18,251 nucleotides of DNA from Fomitopsis serialis (GCF_022376445.1 NW_025955616.1:1-18251); one strand, 5' to 3'; shown: positions 1-9,606, counted from the first letter of the stretch. The notes: generated by a model not told the origin, from the letters alone. Numbers and translations: made by a program.

Positions 1-885
1 GAAGGAGGCATTGACCGCTGCGGGCCATACAGGCACATCATCTTGGCTTGATCTGCGAACGTCGAAGCTGATTTGCTTCCTCCCCAGTGACCGACTGGGA
101 ACCTCTGAATCACTATGAGTTCGCCAGGCTTGCTGTATGTTCCCCGTGCTCATCAAGGATACCAGACATATTCTGACACAGTACCCTGCCGACAGAACAC
201 AATCTGGCGCGCCGGCTCCCGCCGCGACATACAATCCCACGTCGCTGAGCACGGCGAGCCGCTCCTCTCGGGCATGGGCACCGACGAAGACACGTCCCCG
301 GGTTTCTTCACCGGCGATGGCGCGAAAGACGTGCATGCATACCAGCTATGGCAGCTGCAGAACAAGCTCTTCAACATGCGCAAGGCGTATCTCGAACACT
401 GGCAGAAAACTGCCAGCCAAACGGGTACTGGGCGACCGGTGGATGCTATCATTTGCCCCGCATCGGCGAGCGTTGCTGCGCCTCACGGGCAGAACCAGTA
501 GGTCTCTTCTAATCGGTGAGTCCTTGGACTTCGCGTGCTGAGCGGGATGAAGGTACACGAACTATACCACGGTGTGGAACACCCTCGACTACGCTGCGAC
601 GGTGTTCCCTGTCACGAAGGTGGACGCACGGGTGGATGTCAAGTCTCCGCCGCATTCGTTCCACAGCTCTATCGACAAGATCTACCACGGCATGTGTACG
701 TGGTCGTGGTGTCGTCTTCCCTCCCACTCGAGTTCACTCGCTTCGATGTAGATGATCCTCAGGTATTCAACGGTATGCCGGTGGGTCTTCAGCTGGTCGG
801 AAGGCCCCTCGAAGAAGAGGCTGTCCTCGCGATGACGGAGATCGTGATTCAGGCCCTCGGGAAGATCGGAAAGGCACGTTTGTAG
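1..885 (+). CDS. Amidase-signature (acetamidase-like) enzyme, 3' end only
   Basis: C-terminal part of an amidase-signature hydrolase, a family that hydrolyses amides to carboxylate and ammonia. Proposed exons are <1-32, 88-134, 196-497, 553-695 and 752-885 (TAG stop); they stay in frame through all four introns (55, 61, 55 and 56 bp). Recognisable family stretches are GHTVTDWEPLNHYE at the first junction, AIICPASASVAAPHGQN, then TNYTTVWNTLDYAATVFPVTK and, near the end, NGMPVGLQLVGRPLEEE. These match the C-terminal half of fungal acetamidases. The catalytic Ser-cisSer-Lys triad lies in the N-terminal half, outside the window, so activity cannot be judged. The first intron needs a GC donor (GCACAT at 33), which is non-canonical. 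No open frame alone covers the gene; only the spliced model does. The family call is firm; the substrate is unknown. Confidence 0.85.
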
Positions 886-1511
886 CGGAGAACATGTTTC
901 GGGAGACGTGTACTTCTAGTCCACTTCGGATGTATTGCAGGTATACTTATGGCATGATCGAGGCTCGGTGAGGGCCGTTCGGTTTTCTCCTGCTGTCCTC
1001 AGGGCCCTGTATCCCGAGGTGATCGGGAAATGTCCTACACTTGCTGGAAGACTCACCACTGGACGTCGTTCCGCGCTGGCGTCTTACGGCCGGCCTCAAA
1101 TCTGCAAGAGTCAACAATCGGGCAAGCTTCGGTCATACCAGACTGGGAAGCCGGAAGAGGTCCAACGCTCTATGTCAGGCTGTGTGCTTACCGCACGCCG
1201 CCAGTAATCCGGCGGTGGCGCGATTGTTCATGGGCGCCCTGCCGCAGGATGTGCGCGACCAACGATCCGACCAAGGGGGACGTCGTCTAGTGCGGTGTTG
1301 TCTTCGGAGAGAATTCTCTGTTGACGCGGAAGGTAAGTTCCACCGACCAAAAATGTTGACCAAGTGATGGATGTCCACATTTCGACTCCTTACTACTTTG
1401 AAACACTAATTCCCGGGCGAATCGGAAAATGACTGGATGCCAGACTATCGCCGCAATCCTCAAACTACCCACGGCTTAGGCCTTACGGACGAGCTCCAAC
1501 ATGACCGACTG
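886..1511. other. Intergenic, no gene seen
   Basis: Spacer between the amidase stop and the SDR1 promoter. Short open frames occur on both strands, but none shows a family motif, a good start or splice signals joining it to another frame. It should hold the amidase 3' UTR and the upstream part of the SDR1 promoter. Confidence 0.5.
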
Positions 1512-1520
1512 TATAAGAGA
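1512..1520 (+). promoter_or_regulatory. TATA box of SDR copy 1
   Basis: TATAAGAGA lies 72 bp before the SDR1 ATG. The same 9-mer sits 78 bp before the start of the paralogous SDR2. The leaders after the two TATA boxes are also alike (shared CACAGAACA, and GACCAGCTAGCA versus GACTAGCTAGCA), so the duplicated unit includes the core promoter. Confidence 0.65.
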
Positions 1521-1592
1521 AAGGCCAGAGGGTAGGGCAGCACTCACAGAACACCCACCGACCAGCTAGCAGAACAACCGGAACCTCACAGC

Positions 1593-4500
1593 ATGCCTTC
1601 TTACCTCGTCACCGGAGCCAGCAGAGGCATCGGCCTCGGCATAGCGACGAAGCTCGTGAGTATCTTGTCTTCCACTCAAGCACGCAGGGGCCACACAGAA
1701 CGTCCGCTAACAACTGCCCGACAGCTCCAAGACCCAGAGAACTTTGTCATCGCCGCGGTGCGCAACCCCGAGTCTGAAAGCACCGTGAAGCTCGGGAACG
1801 ACTACCCCAAGGCGCGGTTCGCCGTCGTCCAGCTCGACTACTCCGACTACGAGAGCATCGCGAAGGCCGCCGCGGAGGCAGCGCACCTCCTCCCCGTCGG
1901 GCTCGATTACCTCATCAGCAACGCGGGTGTGAGCTTTCAGGAGAGCGCGAGCTTCGAGAGCATGTGCGGCCTCAGGCTCCTCCCCATCCGCCTTCGGGGG
2001 GTAGAGGGGACGAAATTTCGAGACCGCAAACTGTGCTTTGTGTCCCTATCCTCATCCGCCACACCTCAGCCACATCCCATCAAAAACTTCTATCCCCGCC
2101 CGATCCTGAATCTCCGTAATCTTATTCCCCTCTACCCCCCTCTGGCGGCTGGCACAAAACATATACAAACACCGGGAGCCCGGTGATGGCGTCCCCCATA
2201 TGGTAGCCCCATCAGCTGATGAATGTTTTCTCGCCGGTCAATCAATGAGTATTTTTGAATTTTCGTAGCGAGCACGTGCGACAGTGCAACGCGCCTGCGG
2301 CGGAAAGGTATCATCCTGGTATGTACCAGTGGCCGGTGAGCGGGAGGGGACGTCTGCTTTTGGTCCAGTCTGCGGTCTTTGACAAACCCGCGCATGTTGT
2401 TAGTGCTTGATACCTATACTGGTTCGAATGTGTTCAACATTGCGAAATGATAATCATTGCTTGTGAGGAATCCGGCTCGTCGGCGCGTTGGCGCGGGTGG
2501 GCGTAGCGTCGGCGAGGTCGGAAACACACGGGAAGTCGATAGTTGGACGCGGACACAGGTGAGTAGGCAACGTCCTCGTATCGAAGCTTGGGCCTTTGCC
2601 CGTCGTAGGTACTGTATTTATACATGAGTGAACGTAGACCGAATCGAGCGAACCAGGCATATGATGTAAGCGAGAAGAGTCAGAGAACAAAGGATGAGTG
2701 GCAAGCTGTGGCACAGGTCGCCACTCCGATGCCACTCCGAGCATAGCATGTACCAATTAGGAATAGGTCTAGAACGAGTCTATGGTGAGTCAGGAAAGAG
2801 AACGGAAAAGGAAAAGGAAAGAAAACAATATATCTATTCGGACGAGCGTCGGGCGCTCGTGCGATGTATCCCGGCGCTTACGCATCCCTTACAGCTCATG
2901 TTATGTTAAACGTGGGACTTCGGAAGGATCTTTCATTGCTACTAGTATCTACAGCCTGTTTCGTCTGCATGAGTCAGACACATACATTCAATTCATATGC
3001 CAATATGCGCAACTCTGTCATGGATCATCATCAGCAAGGCCCCTCGAGTCTGATGAGTATTCTACTACTAATGTCACGGACGAGATTGCTCTCTGCTGTT
3101 CTCGTCCCCATCAACCTCGACTCTCACACTTCGCATGCGACGCAGAATCCTGGATGCATTTCGTCCCTTCGCTTGAGCATACTTGGCGGGTCATGATGAC
3201 CGAACGCGCGACCCTCCGCACACTGACTGTTGTCCGCCCTGCTATCAGCACGCCGGTGGCCACATTCTGTTCTGCACAGGCACTTGTCTGATCAATTACA
3301 CATATCTTCCACGCGAGTATGCGTGCTCTGTCTCGGCGTACATGATCAGGCCCTACAACACGCACAAGGGGATGTTCTACGACTCAGGCTCCGAGTCCTC
3401 GCATGAGTGAGATGTCGTCGAAGATGCCCCGCATGTCTGTAGCGGACATCCGCCTTCCCTGTTGAACATTGAGCATCCGGGAAAGACATACCAGAGCGAA
3501 CGTTCACACGTCCTCCCTGCGCAAAGTGCACAGGCCGACACGCAACGATTGCATTCATAACGAACATATTGATGCCGTTCATTTTGGGCTTTCAATATTG
3601 GCCGGGCCCGTCGAGGACGCCTAGCACAGCGAGAGATCTACATACACGCACTCGAGGTTGAGAGGGGCCTGCAGCCGCGGGGTGTCCCCAGGGAAGCCAT
3701 TCGTCAGCTCGCCGACTCGGTGGAAGCTGTCGCACCTGATAGCATGTTGTATTAACGTAGCTCAAGAAGACCTGTGCGCTCGTCTTTCGTTGCTCCGGAC
3801 ATTGCGCGTTGCATAGACCCAGCCTGAAGTGGATAGGTATGTACCGACTGTCCTGAGTACGTAGTCGTAAGAGCCGGAGACTGCAGAGCAAGATCAGCAA
3901 GCATCAGAGTGCGCAGCGGGAGGCGCAGGACCTCCTTGAGCACGCCCAGAGCGAGATCCGGGTGGCCCTGCGTGCAGGGCTCGAGCGACGCTGCGTCAGT
4001 GGCGTCGACACCGATATCCGCACAGGCTAACACGCTGGATGAGGAAATGCCCAGCGCGAACAACATGCGCACCCTCAAGACGTCCGTCGCAGGGCGCACA
4101 CATTGCCGCGGCCGACGCCATCGAGCGCATCGTGCGCGAACGGGCATTGGCGAAGCGAGATGGCGAGAGGACAGGGCTCACGAGACGGCGAGGCTAGAGG
4201 CCAATGAGACGGAGGACGTACGAGACAAGAGGCCGCAGTGACGGCGGGTGCACGGCGAGGCAAGACAACACACAAAACAGCGAGATGTCAGGCACGGTGA
4301 ACGTGAGACGGGATGCATGCGAGACAGAGAGTCGAGAGGGAGGTACTGTCCAGAGGCACAAACATCGCTCCGACGTCTGTCTTCGACACGGAGGCGAAGG
4401 CGCACACGTTGCTGCGGCCGGCACCGTCGAGAGCATCACACGAGAGCGGGCATTGGCGAAACGAGACGACGAGACTAGAGGCCAATGAGTTGACGAGACA

Positions 4501-5636
4501 GAGGACGTACGAGGCGAGAGGTCGCAGTAATTCTGGCGGGCGCGCGACGGGGCAAGACAACACACGAGACAGCGAGACAACAGGCACACGGGAGGCGAGA
4601 TGGGATGCATGCGAGACGGAGGTATGGAGTATGGGAGATCGAGAAGACGCTGCAGCCCGGGCATGCAGTGCAAGGGCTCGAGACTCGAGAGGGACTCACA
4701 GTACTTGCCAGTGGCAAGAACATCGCTCGGGCAGTCGACCCAGTTAATTACATAATCTGGATGGTTGATCACACGCCTAAATTGGGAGGTATGCAGCCGG
4801 GGCTCCGTTTGTTTGTATATGTTTTGTGCCAGCCGCCAGAGGGGGGTAGAGGAGAATAAGATTGTGGAGTTTGAATTGGCTCGCGTGGTGCATGTGACTT
4901 GGATCAACTAGTACGTTTTTGGATATAGGACTTAGGATCGAGAATGAGCATTGTATTGGCATACTCGAAATTCATCCCCTCTACCCCCCGAAGGCGGATG
5001 GGGAGGAGCCTGGTGCGGCCTCCACCCCCGACTGGCGTCGAGTTGTGCAGCTGATGTGTTGAGTTCATTTTGGCAGCGACCTGAAGGTGTTTGAGGAGGA
5101 GCTCCGCGTGAACACCGTCGCGCCGATCGAGGTCGTGCGCGAGTTCCTCCCGCTGGTGCGCAAGGGCTCCGCGAAAAAGGTCGTCTTCGTCAGCAGCTTC
5201 AACGGCTCGCTCGAGTTCGCACCGACCGTCGCCACCTTGACGATCACCTATGCGATTACGAAGGCCGGGCTCAACATGTAAGTAGAAGTAGACTCGTGGG
5301 CATACACGTCCCTGACACGTTGCGCACGTAATTAGCCTCGCCCGTAAATGGGCCGCGGTCCTGTACCAAGAGGGGATCACGACGGTCGTTCTTCACCCCG
5401 GTGAGTGCGCTCTTTCCTGTAAGTGTGCACAGACCGCTGACGACTGCGCCGGACCAGGCTGGGTGGAGACTGAATTGGGTGTGACCATCAAAGACTGGTG
5501 GGCGGAGCGCAACCCGGACCTGAAGCCCATCACCGTGCAGCAGTCCGCGGAGGACACCCTGAAGGTCATCGCGGAGGCCAAGCTCGAGGAGAAGATCAAG
5601 CTGTACAACCACACTGGGAGCGTGATCCCCTGGTGA
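1593..5636 (+). CDS. Short-chain dehydrogenase/reductase, copy 1, with transposon in intron 2
   Basis: NAD(P)-dependent oxidoreductase of the classical SDR fold, C-factor/sniffer-like by its size and its LHPGWVETE motif. Exons are 1593-1655, 1725-1963, 5077-5277, 5336-5400 and 5458-5636 (TGA), giving 248 aa. Visible motifs are the cofactor-binding TGASRGIG at residues 7-14, NAG at 87-89, the active-site Asn of the NTVAP motif at 113, and YAITK with Tyr159 and Lys163. Every exon length equals that of the second copy at 10061-11048. Intron 2 is 3,113 nt because a 3,040 bp transposon sits in it; without the element and one target-site copy it would be 64 nt. All splice junctions look usable, so the protein could still be made if the long intron is removed. 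The substrate is unknown. The neighbouring GH16 gene converges on it. Confidence 0.85.
1964..1972. repeat. Left target-site duplication (9 bp), overlapping the 5' splice site
   Basis: GTGCGGCCT is repeated exactly at 5013-5021. Its first two bases are the intron 2 donor GT of SDR1. A tenth base (C) also matches, but the 9-bp choice leaves the element ends symmetric (CAGG...CCTG). Confidence 0.8.
1973..2022 (+). repeat. Left terminal inverted repeat
   Basis: Fifty bases, beginning CAGGCTCCTCCCCATCCGCC and ending ATTTCGAG. They match the reverse complement of 4964-5012 except for one C/T change and one extra A. Confidence 0.85.
1988..2148. repeat. Foldback stem inside the left terminus
   Basis: The 23-mer at 1988-2010 (CCGCC, three variable bases, then GGGGGGTAGAGGGGA) returns inverted at 2126-2148 with only the three middle bases changed, so the end of the element can form a 23-bp stem. 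The right terminus carries the same arrangement, with arms near 4837-4859 and 4975-4997, making four copies of the motif in all. Confidence 0.7.
2112..2183 (+). repeat. Left inner inverted repeat
   Basis: About 72 bp matching the reverse complement of 4797-4869, including a nearly perfect core with CTGGCGGCTGGCACAAAACA and the adjoining TATACAAACA. It is separated from the outer repeat by about 90 bp that align poorly between the two ends. Confidence 0.8.
2184..3290. other. Transposon interior, left part, no gene recognised
   Basis: More AT-rich than the host genes. Short overlapping open frames occur on both strands without recognisable motifs. A purine-rich run (GGAAAAGGAAAAGGAAAG) lies near 2800-2820. 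Confidence 0.4.
3411..3755 (+). pseudogene. Decayed coding-like frame in the transposon
   Basis: One forward frame (codons starting at positions divisible by 3) stays protein-like from about 3300 to the TAA at 3753-3755, with stops at 3408, 3558 and 3570. The last part reads like a real helical protein (GRLAQREIYIHALEVERG, then PREAIRQLADSVEAVAPDS). No family is recognised. It could be a captured host gene fragment or a relic of the element's own gene. The claim rests only on amino-acid composition. Confidence 0.3.
3887..4030 (+). pseudogene. Coiled-coil-like coding fragment in the transposon
   Basis: A forward open stretch ends in TAA at 4028-4030. It has an alternating charged and hydrophobic pattern (SKISKHQSAQREAQDLLEHA, then QSEIRVALRAGLERR) and follows a CTGCAG that could act as a splice acceptor. 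A few dozen bases downstream, another frame reads AHIAAADAIERIVRERALAK; a variant (AHVAAAGTVESITRERALAK) occurs in the next tandem unit. These look like pieces of one helical protein, but I cannot name it. The reverse-strand open frame over the same bases has poorer composition. Confidence 0.3.
4121..4740 (+). repeat. Tandem duplication of about 300 bp inside the transposon
   Basis: Two diverged units lie head to tail. CGGGCATTGGCGAA occurs at 4141 and 4447 (with one change after it), GGATGCATGCGAGAC at 4311 and 4603, and CTAGAGGCCAATGAG at about 4193 and 4475. The beginning of a third unit follows (AACATCGCTC near 4720, as at 4363). Spacing drifts between about 290 and 355 bp because of internal indels. 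Confidence 0.75.
4797..4869 (-). repeat. Right inner inverted repeat
   Basis: Reverse complement of 2112-2183 with a few substitutions. It contains the CAGAGGGGGGTAGAGGAG block that pairs with the outer repeat of the same terminus. Confidence 0.8.
4964..5012 (-). repeat. Right terminal inverted repeat
   Basis: Forty-nine bases ending GGATGGGGAGGAGCCTG, the inverted copy of 1973-2022. Confidence 0.85.
5013..5021. repeat. Right target-site duplication (9 bp)
   Basis: Second copy of GTGCGGCCT. From here to the acceptor at 5076 runs the remainder of the original 64 nt intron. Confidence 0.8.
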
Positions 5637-5884
5637 TAGGCTTCGCTTTGGTCCGCATACTTTAGTACCGGCTATGTGCTATCTCGATCGTGACGAACGT
5701 ATGTCTCTAGCTAATACCCAAATGACGGTGAGATTAGTATGGTGTTCCATCCTACATTGTTCGATGTCACGCGTGAACAAAGCGACTCGGCCCCAAAAGG
5801 CGACAGGAAGCAAAGGACAGGGCGGTCTCGCCGAAGATTCCCATGGCGGTATAACCGCTACGGACCACCCAAGCGACGCGCCCT

Positions 5885-7111
5885 TCACGAAGGAGGGGGA
5901 GGATTCGGCGAGGCTGGCTGGCCGAAAGGTGTGTAGATCCAGAGGCCGTTGACTTCCCAGTAGGCCTCTGTGAATGCTTCAGGGTTGTTGTTGACCACTA
6001 AGCACGCATATACGTAAGCCTAAAACATACTGAAAGCGATGTTGATTACTTACAGTCGGTACACGACCCAGGACAGTGACTTGTAGGGTAGGCGCTCCCT
6101 GCCCAGTCGCCCTGCTCGGCCGTCAGCACCTGGCCCACGTCAGAGAGCAGAGGACACTCACGCAGAACGTCAAATCAAACACGAACTGGTGCGCATTGAA
6201 GTGCTCCTCATAACCGCACTCTGCGCTCATGGGGAACACCGCATACGGCTCGCCCCAGCTCGCGTCCGGGCTCACACCCGCGACCGCAGCGACGAGCGGA
6301 TAGCGCACGGCGAGGGGCACGCTTGCCACGTCCTCCCTGCTCCAGAACCACGCGCGGATGCCGGTCGCGTTCCCGCGCTCGACGGCGAACCAGCCGCCGC
6401 CCGCGCCGTTGAAGTCGGCGCCGTACGAGAGCGGCGCGCCGGAGACGCCGCAGCCCTGGTTCGAGTTGTAGTCCGCGTCGCAGATCGTGGAGGTGACGGA
6501 GCCGGACATGGTGCGCGTCGCCGGCATGGTGCAGTCCGGCGAGGTGTGCAGAGACATGAGGTTCCCAGATTGGAGGTTCACGCCTGGGGTGCGTTAGACG
6601 GGGGTGGGCTCTGCCGCAGAGTGCGTACCTTCGATAATGTCGATCTCGCCGCCGTCGGGCCAGGGCCCAGTCTGGCTGAGCGACCAGAAGGCGGGCCAGG
6701 TTGCGCATCCCTGGGGCATGTGCTGGAGGTCGAGCACGGCGACGGAGTCGGAGTACGCCTTGTTGGAGAGGATGCGATTGCTGTTGCGACCGGGGGCGCC
6801 GTTCGCGACGACGTTGGTGCTGTCTGCGCGCAAGACGAACTTGTCCAGCGTCGCTGCAAAGAACGTGAGGACCAGCATCAACGGACGCGCGGAAAGGAGC
6901 GAGCAGACGCGTGCGCACCGTAGGTGAGGTTCTGGGAAACGGCGGTTCCGAGGTCAACATAGTTGACGTCGCCGTTGGTGGGGTCGGCGATGGTTTGCCA
7001 TGTCCAGGTGCTGAGGAACTCGGTGCCAATATACGCGTCCGCGAGGGTGTAGAGTTGCGCAGCAGCCGCGGGTGCGAGGGCGGCCACGAGGAGGGGGAGG
7101 GCGGGACGCAT
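5885..7111 (-). CDS. Secreted GH16 endo-beta-1,3(4)-glucanase, copy A
   Basis: Glycoside hydrolase family 16 enzyme resembling the basidiomycete laminarinase Lam16A; it cleaves beta-1,3(/1,4)-glucans by a retaining mechanism. Reading down the minus strand, exons are 7111-6919, 6853-6629, 6583-6162, 6111-6054 and 5997-5885, giving 336 aa. The introns are only 45-65 bp. Residues 1-19 form a classical signal peptide ending in an Ala-rich AQ site. The active-site motif GGEIDIIEG spans 132-140, with Glu134 as expected nucleophile, Asp136, and Glu139 as acid/base. Other family marks are VNYVD, HMPQGCATWPAFW, NQGCGV, GGGWFA, DLTFCGDWAG, CPGSC and AYWEVNGLWIYT. A short Pro-rich tail ends the protein. 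The site NLT (61-63) may be glycosylated. All catalytic residues are present, so it is probably active in digestion or in remodelling of fungal or plant glucan. Confidence 0.93.
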
Positions 7112-8238
7112 GCTGGCAGGGAACGCGGGCTGACCTGGAGCACGGGGACGGCCTGAGTAGAGAAAAGGGTATTAATGGAGGGACGGGCAGGCAACGCAAG
7201 AAGGAGGACACACCGTCCACGGGGAACCACCGTCGTCCCAAATTGGATGACAGGGTGAAGAGGAAGCCCGATCGTGGGTGCACTCCCTCTTGGCCTGTCT
7301 CCCGTGGTGCCCGCCACGATGTCATGCGCCCGTACTGGACTTTCTATGTCTACGAAAAAAGAACGTACCTGCGCCCTCTTGTCATAGCGGCGAAATCATT
7401 CTGGTCGCTTCAAGTTCCCATGCGCGATCAGAACCAGGTACAGAATCTGAGCAAACACCGTCGGTCGGGTTTGTGGGCCCTTTAATCCCAGGAGGAAGTC
7501 GAATGAGGTAGCGAGCTTTCCGTGACTGTGAAGATCAGGGACTCGGGGGACATGTCCTGCGCTCGCTCCTCGTTTGGCCATTGATCTTCGGAGACGCTGT
7601 AGCCGTACACAAACGCGACTCGCAGCTATGCGGATGAGGACCGCAGCGCAACCTTGGGTGCTCAGCAACCGGCAAGCTTTTGCCTGTTCCTCTGCGAGGC
7701 CACGGAGAGACCTGCTGAGCTCAGAGCTGTCAGTACAAACGATGTACACGGCATCGGCATGTAACGCGCCGTGGTTGACTTACTGGCTCACATATTCCTC
7801 ACGCTGCCCATGTAGCTCACATTGTCGCACGCATGGCTTGTGCACAGTGCTCTTGTGGAATGGGTGGCACTCCGCTCGGGGTGTATCTCGGCACCTACTA
7901 AGACTTGATTTCATCTACTGCCTATGCTTCCGTACACGGGACAGTCACGGGTACGTCCAGAATCTGCGTCGCAGTCACCGCAAGAAGCACACAGACAAAT
8001 GGGAGGTCGTCATGACTAAGTACATATGTTATGCGCAAGGAGTGGCCTGAATTTGTCGTGGGCGAAGAATTCTCGAAGCGCCCGTGTTCCTTGCACGCTC
8101 GATCAGTCAAAATGAATTTGACTTGACGGCCATGACGCCCAGGCCGTGCTTCGACGCGACCACCACTCGCGCAGACGGCCTGACTGCGCCGCAGTGAGCT
8201 GCTATGTCTCCCGACGCCGACATTCACAGTACATAGAC
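7112..8238. other. Shared upstream region of the two GH16 genes
   Basis: A divergent intergenic region of about 1.1 kb at the centre of the inverted duplication. It should contain both GH16 promoters. An inverted CCAAT (ATTGG at 7242-7246) lies about 130 bp upstream of copy A. Open frames here (for example 7574-8050 on the plus strand) show no motif or splice logic, and I do not call a gene. Confidence 0.5.
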
Positions 8239-9606
8239 ATGCCCAATCCCAGACAGCCCTATCCCCTTCTCCTTCTCATCGCCTGCTCTTGCTTCTTCAT
8301 CCTCTGCGCCTTTCTCTACGTCCGGCCCTACATCGCCTCTGCAGTCAGTCCGTACAGGCCCGTACATGACCCATACCAGCATGTGTACGCTTCAGGGTTC
8401 GCCTGGTTCGTGACTAGGACTGCTCACGTCGGTACGCACGCAGGACCCGCTACGCACTCGCCGACAAGTATGTAGGCAACGACTTCTTCAACCACTGGAT
8501 GTGGGAGAGCGTCGACGACCCGACGCACGGCCGCGTCAACTACATCGACAAGTGGTCAGCCAGGCGCACCAACCTGTCTTTCGGTGCGTATCCGCCATCG
8601 CATCAACGTCGTCTCCTCACCGCCTTTTTGTCTACTCTGCAGCATCCGATACGAAGTTCGTAATGCGCGCAGACCATATGAACCGCGTCCAGCCCAACGC
8701 ACGCGGGCGTGACAGCATCCGCATCCACTCCAACAAGGCCTACGGCGACTCGGTCACGATACTCGACGTCTCGCACATGCCCGAGGGCTGCGCGACCTGG
8801 CCCGCCTTCTGGTCGCTCAGCCAGGCAGGGCCCTGGCCCTCCGGCGGCGAGATCGACATCATCGAAGGTCCGTCCCTCTCCCGCCATCCGCCCCCACATT
8901 CCCGCTAACCAATAATAAACCCACCCAGGCGTGAACCTCCAAGTCGGCAACACCATGTCCCTCCACACGCTCCCCAGCTGCGTGATGCCCGCGGAGCCCG
9001 CGCGCGCCCACACCGGCACGGCGCTCTCCACGAACTGCGACACGCGCGTGAACTACAACCAGGGCTGCGGCGTCGGGGGCCCGCCCGCGTCGTACGGCGC
9101 GCAGCTGAACGCGCGCGGGGGCGGGTGGTTCGTCATGGCGCGCTCGAAGGAGGACGGGGTCCGGGGGTGGTTCTGGGGGAGGGACGACCCGGGCGTGCCA
9201 CGGGAGATCAGAGGTGGGGAGGAGACGAGGGAGGTGAGCCCGAGTCCGGCGTGGGGCCTGCCGGTCGCGCATTTCCCGATGGGGAGGGAGTGCGACTATC
9301 AGTCGCATTTCGATGAGCATATGTTCGTGTTTGACCTGACGTTCTGCGTGAGTGCCCTGCCCCTCTTTGAGCAGAGCCGTCGGACTGACTGAGCGGACTG
9401 ACGTGCAGGGTGACTGGGCCGGGAACGTATACCCGACTAGCGGGTGCAGCGGGTCGTGTGTCGACTGTACGTGAATCCCTATCCATGACGCCTATCGTCC
9501 GTGGGTGCTGATCTGGCGCGCTGCAGTGGTCGATAACCACCCGGAAGCGTTCGTCAACGCGTACTGGGAGGTGAACTCGCTCCGCGTTTACACTCCTGCG
9601 TCATGA
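8239..9606 (+). CDS. GH16 endo-beta-1,3(4)-glucanase, copy B, with N-terminal membrane anchor
   Basis: Paralog of the gene at 5885-7111, facing away from it. Exons are 8239-8384, 8444-8583, 8643-8867, 8929-9347, 9409-9466 and 9527-9606 (TGA), giving 355 aa; introns are 59-61 bp. The active-site motif GGEIDIIEG is intact at residues 163-171 (Glu165, Asp167, Glu170). The rest matches copy A block by block: VNYID, HMPEGCATWPAFW, NQGCGV, GGGWFV, DLTFCGDWAG, AYWEVNSLRVYT. The first 49 residues differ entirely. They hold a hydrophobic stretch (PLLLLIACSCFFILCAFLYV, residues 9-28) flanked by few charges and no clear cleavage site, which suggests a type II signal-anchor. The copy A-like domain begins at exon 2, so an extra first intron separates anchor from enzyme. 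The 8239 start is the first ATG in frame with that exon. The C-terminal Pro-rich tail is absent. Confidence 0.9.

Larger units (their letters stand above)
1973..5012. mobile_element. Non-autonomous DNA transposon with terminal inverted repeats, about 3.0 kb
   Basis: The element lies between two copies of a 9-bp target duplication. Its ends are inverted repeats of about 50 bp that differ by one substitution and one indel, starting CAGGCTCCTCCCC. A second, inner inverted-repeat pair lies about 90 bp inside each end. The interior holds decayed coding-like stretches and a tandem duplication of about 300 bp. I see no DDE transposase, RNase H fold or zinc-finger signature on either strand, so it appears to depend on a transposase made elsewhere. 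The 9-bp duplication and multi-part termini suggest a Mutator-like element. hAT and KDZ elements (8-bp duplications) cannot be excluded. It sits wholly in an intron of SDR1 and is absent from SDR2. Confidence 0.85.

Noticed and set aside
1593..2186. SDR copy 1 as a truncated pseudogene ending at 2186
   Set aside because: The apparent end is transposon sequence. The remaining exons follow after 5076 in correct phase, with the same lengths as the intact paralog.
4194..4907. 237-codon minus-strand open frame in the transposon as a transposase
   Set aside because: It reads through the tandem repeat and the inner inverted repeat, has repetitive Ser/Arg/Leu composition and shows no transposase motif.
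1964..5022. 10-bp or 8-bp target duplication
   Set aside because: A tenth base matches, but a 9-bp duplication leaves symmetrical CAGG/CCTG ends, whereas 8 or 10 bp leaves unmatched terminal bases.
6208..7317. 369-codon minus-strand open frame over GH16 copy A
   Set aside because: It overlaps the spliced GH16 exons in another frame, is Arg/Pro-rich and ignores the clear splice sites. It is a shadow of GC-rich coding sequence. The 244-codon plus-strand frame at 6189-6923 is the same kind of artefact.
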